From contig JAISPA010000073.1 in NCBI GenBank assembly GCA_031275255.1, positions 1 to 5,448 of the forward strand: a stretch of DNA of 5,448 nucleotides, in the 5' to 3' direction. A program made the position numbers and the translations under genes. Origin of the DNA: Acidaminococcales bacterium. GTDB lineage: Bacteria > Bacillota > Negativicutes > Acidaminococcales > JAISLQ01. Shown here in pieces: positions 4,307 through 5,448 of the stretch. The first letter of the stretch is position 1, and every line of letters starts with the position of its first letter. The notes under the pieces were generated by a model. That model did no database searches, was not told the origin of the DNA, and saw only the letters and a program-made list of their open reading frames with translations.

Positions 4307-5448
4307 TCAGCCCAGCTCGTTTTTTACTACCTGCGCTATCGACTGAACCAGTTCATTGAGAATTTCCTGATCAGGCCCTTCCAGCATGACGCGCAGGAGC
4401 GGCTCCGTACCTGACGCCCTGACCAGCACGCGGCCCGCCTCGCCGAGGGATTTTTCCGCATAGGCGATCGCTTTGGCGATTTCCCTGTTAGTTTGCCAGT
4501 TCTCTTTGCTTTTCACCCGCACATTATTGAGCACCTGCGGATATTTGGTCATAAGGCCGGCCAAAGCGGAAAGCGGGCGGTTGTTTCTGACGGCGGCCCT
4601 TAGCACCTGTGTGGCCGTTATCAGCCCGTCGCCCGTTGTCGCGTAATCGCCGAATATTATATGCCCCGACTGTTCGCCGCCAAGATTGTAGCCATTTTTG
4701 AGCATCTCTTCCAGGACATAGCGGTCGCCCACAGGCGTAACCACACATTTGCCGCCCCGCGCCCTGAAAGCAAAATGAAGCCCTATGTTGCTCATAACGG
4801 TCGTTACCAACGTATTGGCGGCCAGTTTGCCCGCTTCCATAAGCTCCAGCGCGCAAATCAGCATCATCTGATCGCCGTCAACCAGCCGGCCGTTTTCATC
4901 AACCATCAGGCAGCGGTCGGCGTCACCGTCGTGCGCCACGCCAAGATCGGCTTTTTCCTCCAATACCTTTTTGCACAACCCGTCCATGTGCGTCGAGCCG
5001 CAGTCTCTGTTTATATTAAGGCCGTCCGGCCGGTTGTTTATGACGAGCACCTCCGCGCCGAGCGAACGCAAAACAAAAGGCGCCAGCTCGGAAGCCGCCC
5101 CGTTGGCGCAGTCTAAAACTATTTTCAAACCGTGCAGATCCGTGCCGGCGGATTTAATCACATATTCGGCATAATCGCCCGCCAGTCCGCTTCTTGTAAC
5201 TATACGCCCGATTCCTTCTCCCACCGGCTTTTTGTTCAGATCCTGCCCTTCGGCCAATCTTTGTATTTCGTCTTCAACTTCATCCGGCAGTTTGGTTCCC
5301 GCGTGGGAAAAAAACTTTATGCCGTTGTCCTCAAAAGGATTGTGGGAGGCGGAAATGACCGCTCCGGCACAGGCGCCGGAATGAGCGGTAAGATACGCGA
5401 CGGCGGGAGTAGGCATGACGCCGAGCAGATGCGCCTCGCCGCCCGCCG
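4307..5448 (-). CDS. glmM: Phosphoglucosamine mutase, GlmM (N-terminus cut by the window edge)
   Basis: GlmM interconverts glucosamine-6-phosphate and glucosamine-1-phosphate, the step after GlmS on the way to UDP-GlcNAc. About 380 residues are visible; comparison with the roughly 445-residue family suggests about 70 N-terminal residues lie beyond the right edge. The frame runs open to the edge, reading AGGEAHLLGVMPTPAVAYLT, so the internal Met at 5416 is not the start. Counting from that Met, ISASHNPFEDNGIKFF (21-36) carries the catalytic phosphoserine (Ser24), HDGDADR (162-168) is the Mg2+-binding loop, GGEQSGHIIFGD (246-257) is the sugar-recognition loop, and RASGTEPLLRVMLEG (333-347) is the C-terminal phosphate-binding loop. 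All hallmark residues that can be seen are intact. The presence of NPFEDNGIKFF and a GEQSGHIIF loop distinguishes it from phosphoglucomutase/phosphomannomutase relatives. It precedes glmS by 140 bp on the same strand. The enzyme is normally activated by phosphorylation of the active-site Ser. Confidence 0.97.
   Translation of the reverse strand, partial: AGGEAHLLGVMPTPAVAYLTAHSGACAGAVISASHNPFEDNGIKFFSHAGTKLPDEVEDEIQRLAEGQDLNKKPVGEGIGRIVTRSGLAGDYAEYVIKSAGTDLHGLKIVLDCANGAASELAPFVLRSLGAEVLVINNRPDGLNINRDCGSTHMDGLCKKVLEEKADLGVAHDGDADRCLMVDENGRLVDGDQMMLICALELMEAGKLAANTLVTTVMSNIGLHFAFRARGGKCVVTPVGDRYVLEEMLKNGYNLGGEQSGHIIFGDYATTGDGLITATQVLRAAVRNNRPLSALAGLMTKYPQVLNNVRVKSKENWQTNREIAKAIAYAEKSLGEAGRVLVRASGTEPLLRVMLEGPDQEILNELVQSIAQVVKNELG

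Overview
The window reads as chromosomal housekeeping DNA from a GC-rich member of the Bacillota (Firmicutes). A Negativicutes-type organism is my best guess, with low confidence. The evidence is a RecD2-type helicase without RecBC context, Shine-Dalgarno sites close to AAAGGAGGTGAT, sigma-A-type promoters, and closely packed glmM and glmS genes of Gram-positive type. I see no mobile element, CRISPR array, tRNA or rRNA.

Layout from left to right. Bases 1-694 (minus) carry the N-terminal 231 codons of recD2; the helicase motor lies beyond the left edge. A divergent intergenic region (695-897) holds an exact consensus promoter (TTGACA, 17 bp, TATAAT) and a GC-rich leader that could fold into a small pseudoknot. 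These precede a short plus-strand gene (898-1365) of the SpeD/S-adenosylmethionine decarboxylase family. A GC-rich hairpin with a short T-run (1421-1465) ends that gene, and it faces a convergent minus-strand TPR-repeat protein (1480-2301). Upstream of the TPR gene on the same strand are a complete glmS (2337-4166) and a 5'-truncated glmM (4307 to the right edge).

GlmS makes glucosamine-6-phosphate and GlmM converts it to glucosamine-1-phosphate. The right half is therefore a UDP-GlcNAc/peptidoglycan precursor locus read glmM, glmS, TPR. glmS has its own extended -10 promoter in the 140-bp gap. The TPR gene starts 35 bp after the glmS stop with no terminator between them, so it is probably co-transcribed with glmS.

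The most notable observation is that the SpeD-family protein lacks the residues that make the enzyme work. The serine that becomes the pyruvoyl cofactor is Gly63, the preceding Glu is His62, the catalytic Cys is Ala83, and the Glu after the IHTxP motif is Ala72. The fold-defining residues (GR-I near the N-terminus, Ser55, His68, ADVF) are kept, and a basic tail of about 40 residues is added. It looks like a well-expressed pseudoenzyme or a repurposed family member. A second point of interest is an A9 homopolymer in the N-terminal coding region of the TPR protein, just before its hydrophobic export signal. It could be a phase-variable switch or mark a sequencing or start-site ambiguity.
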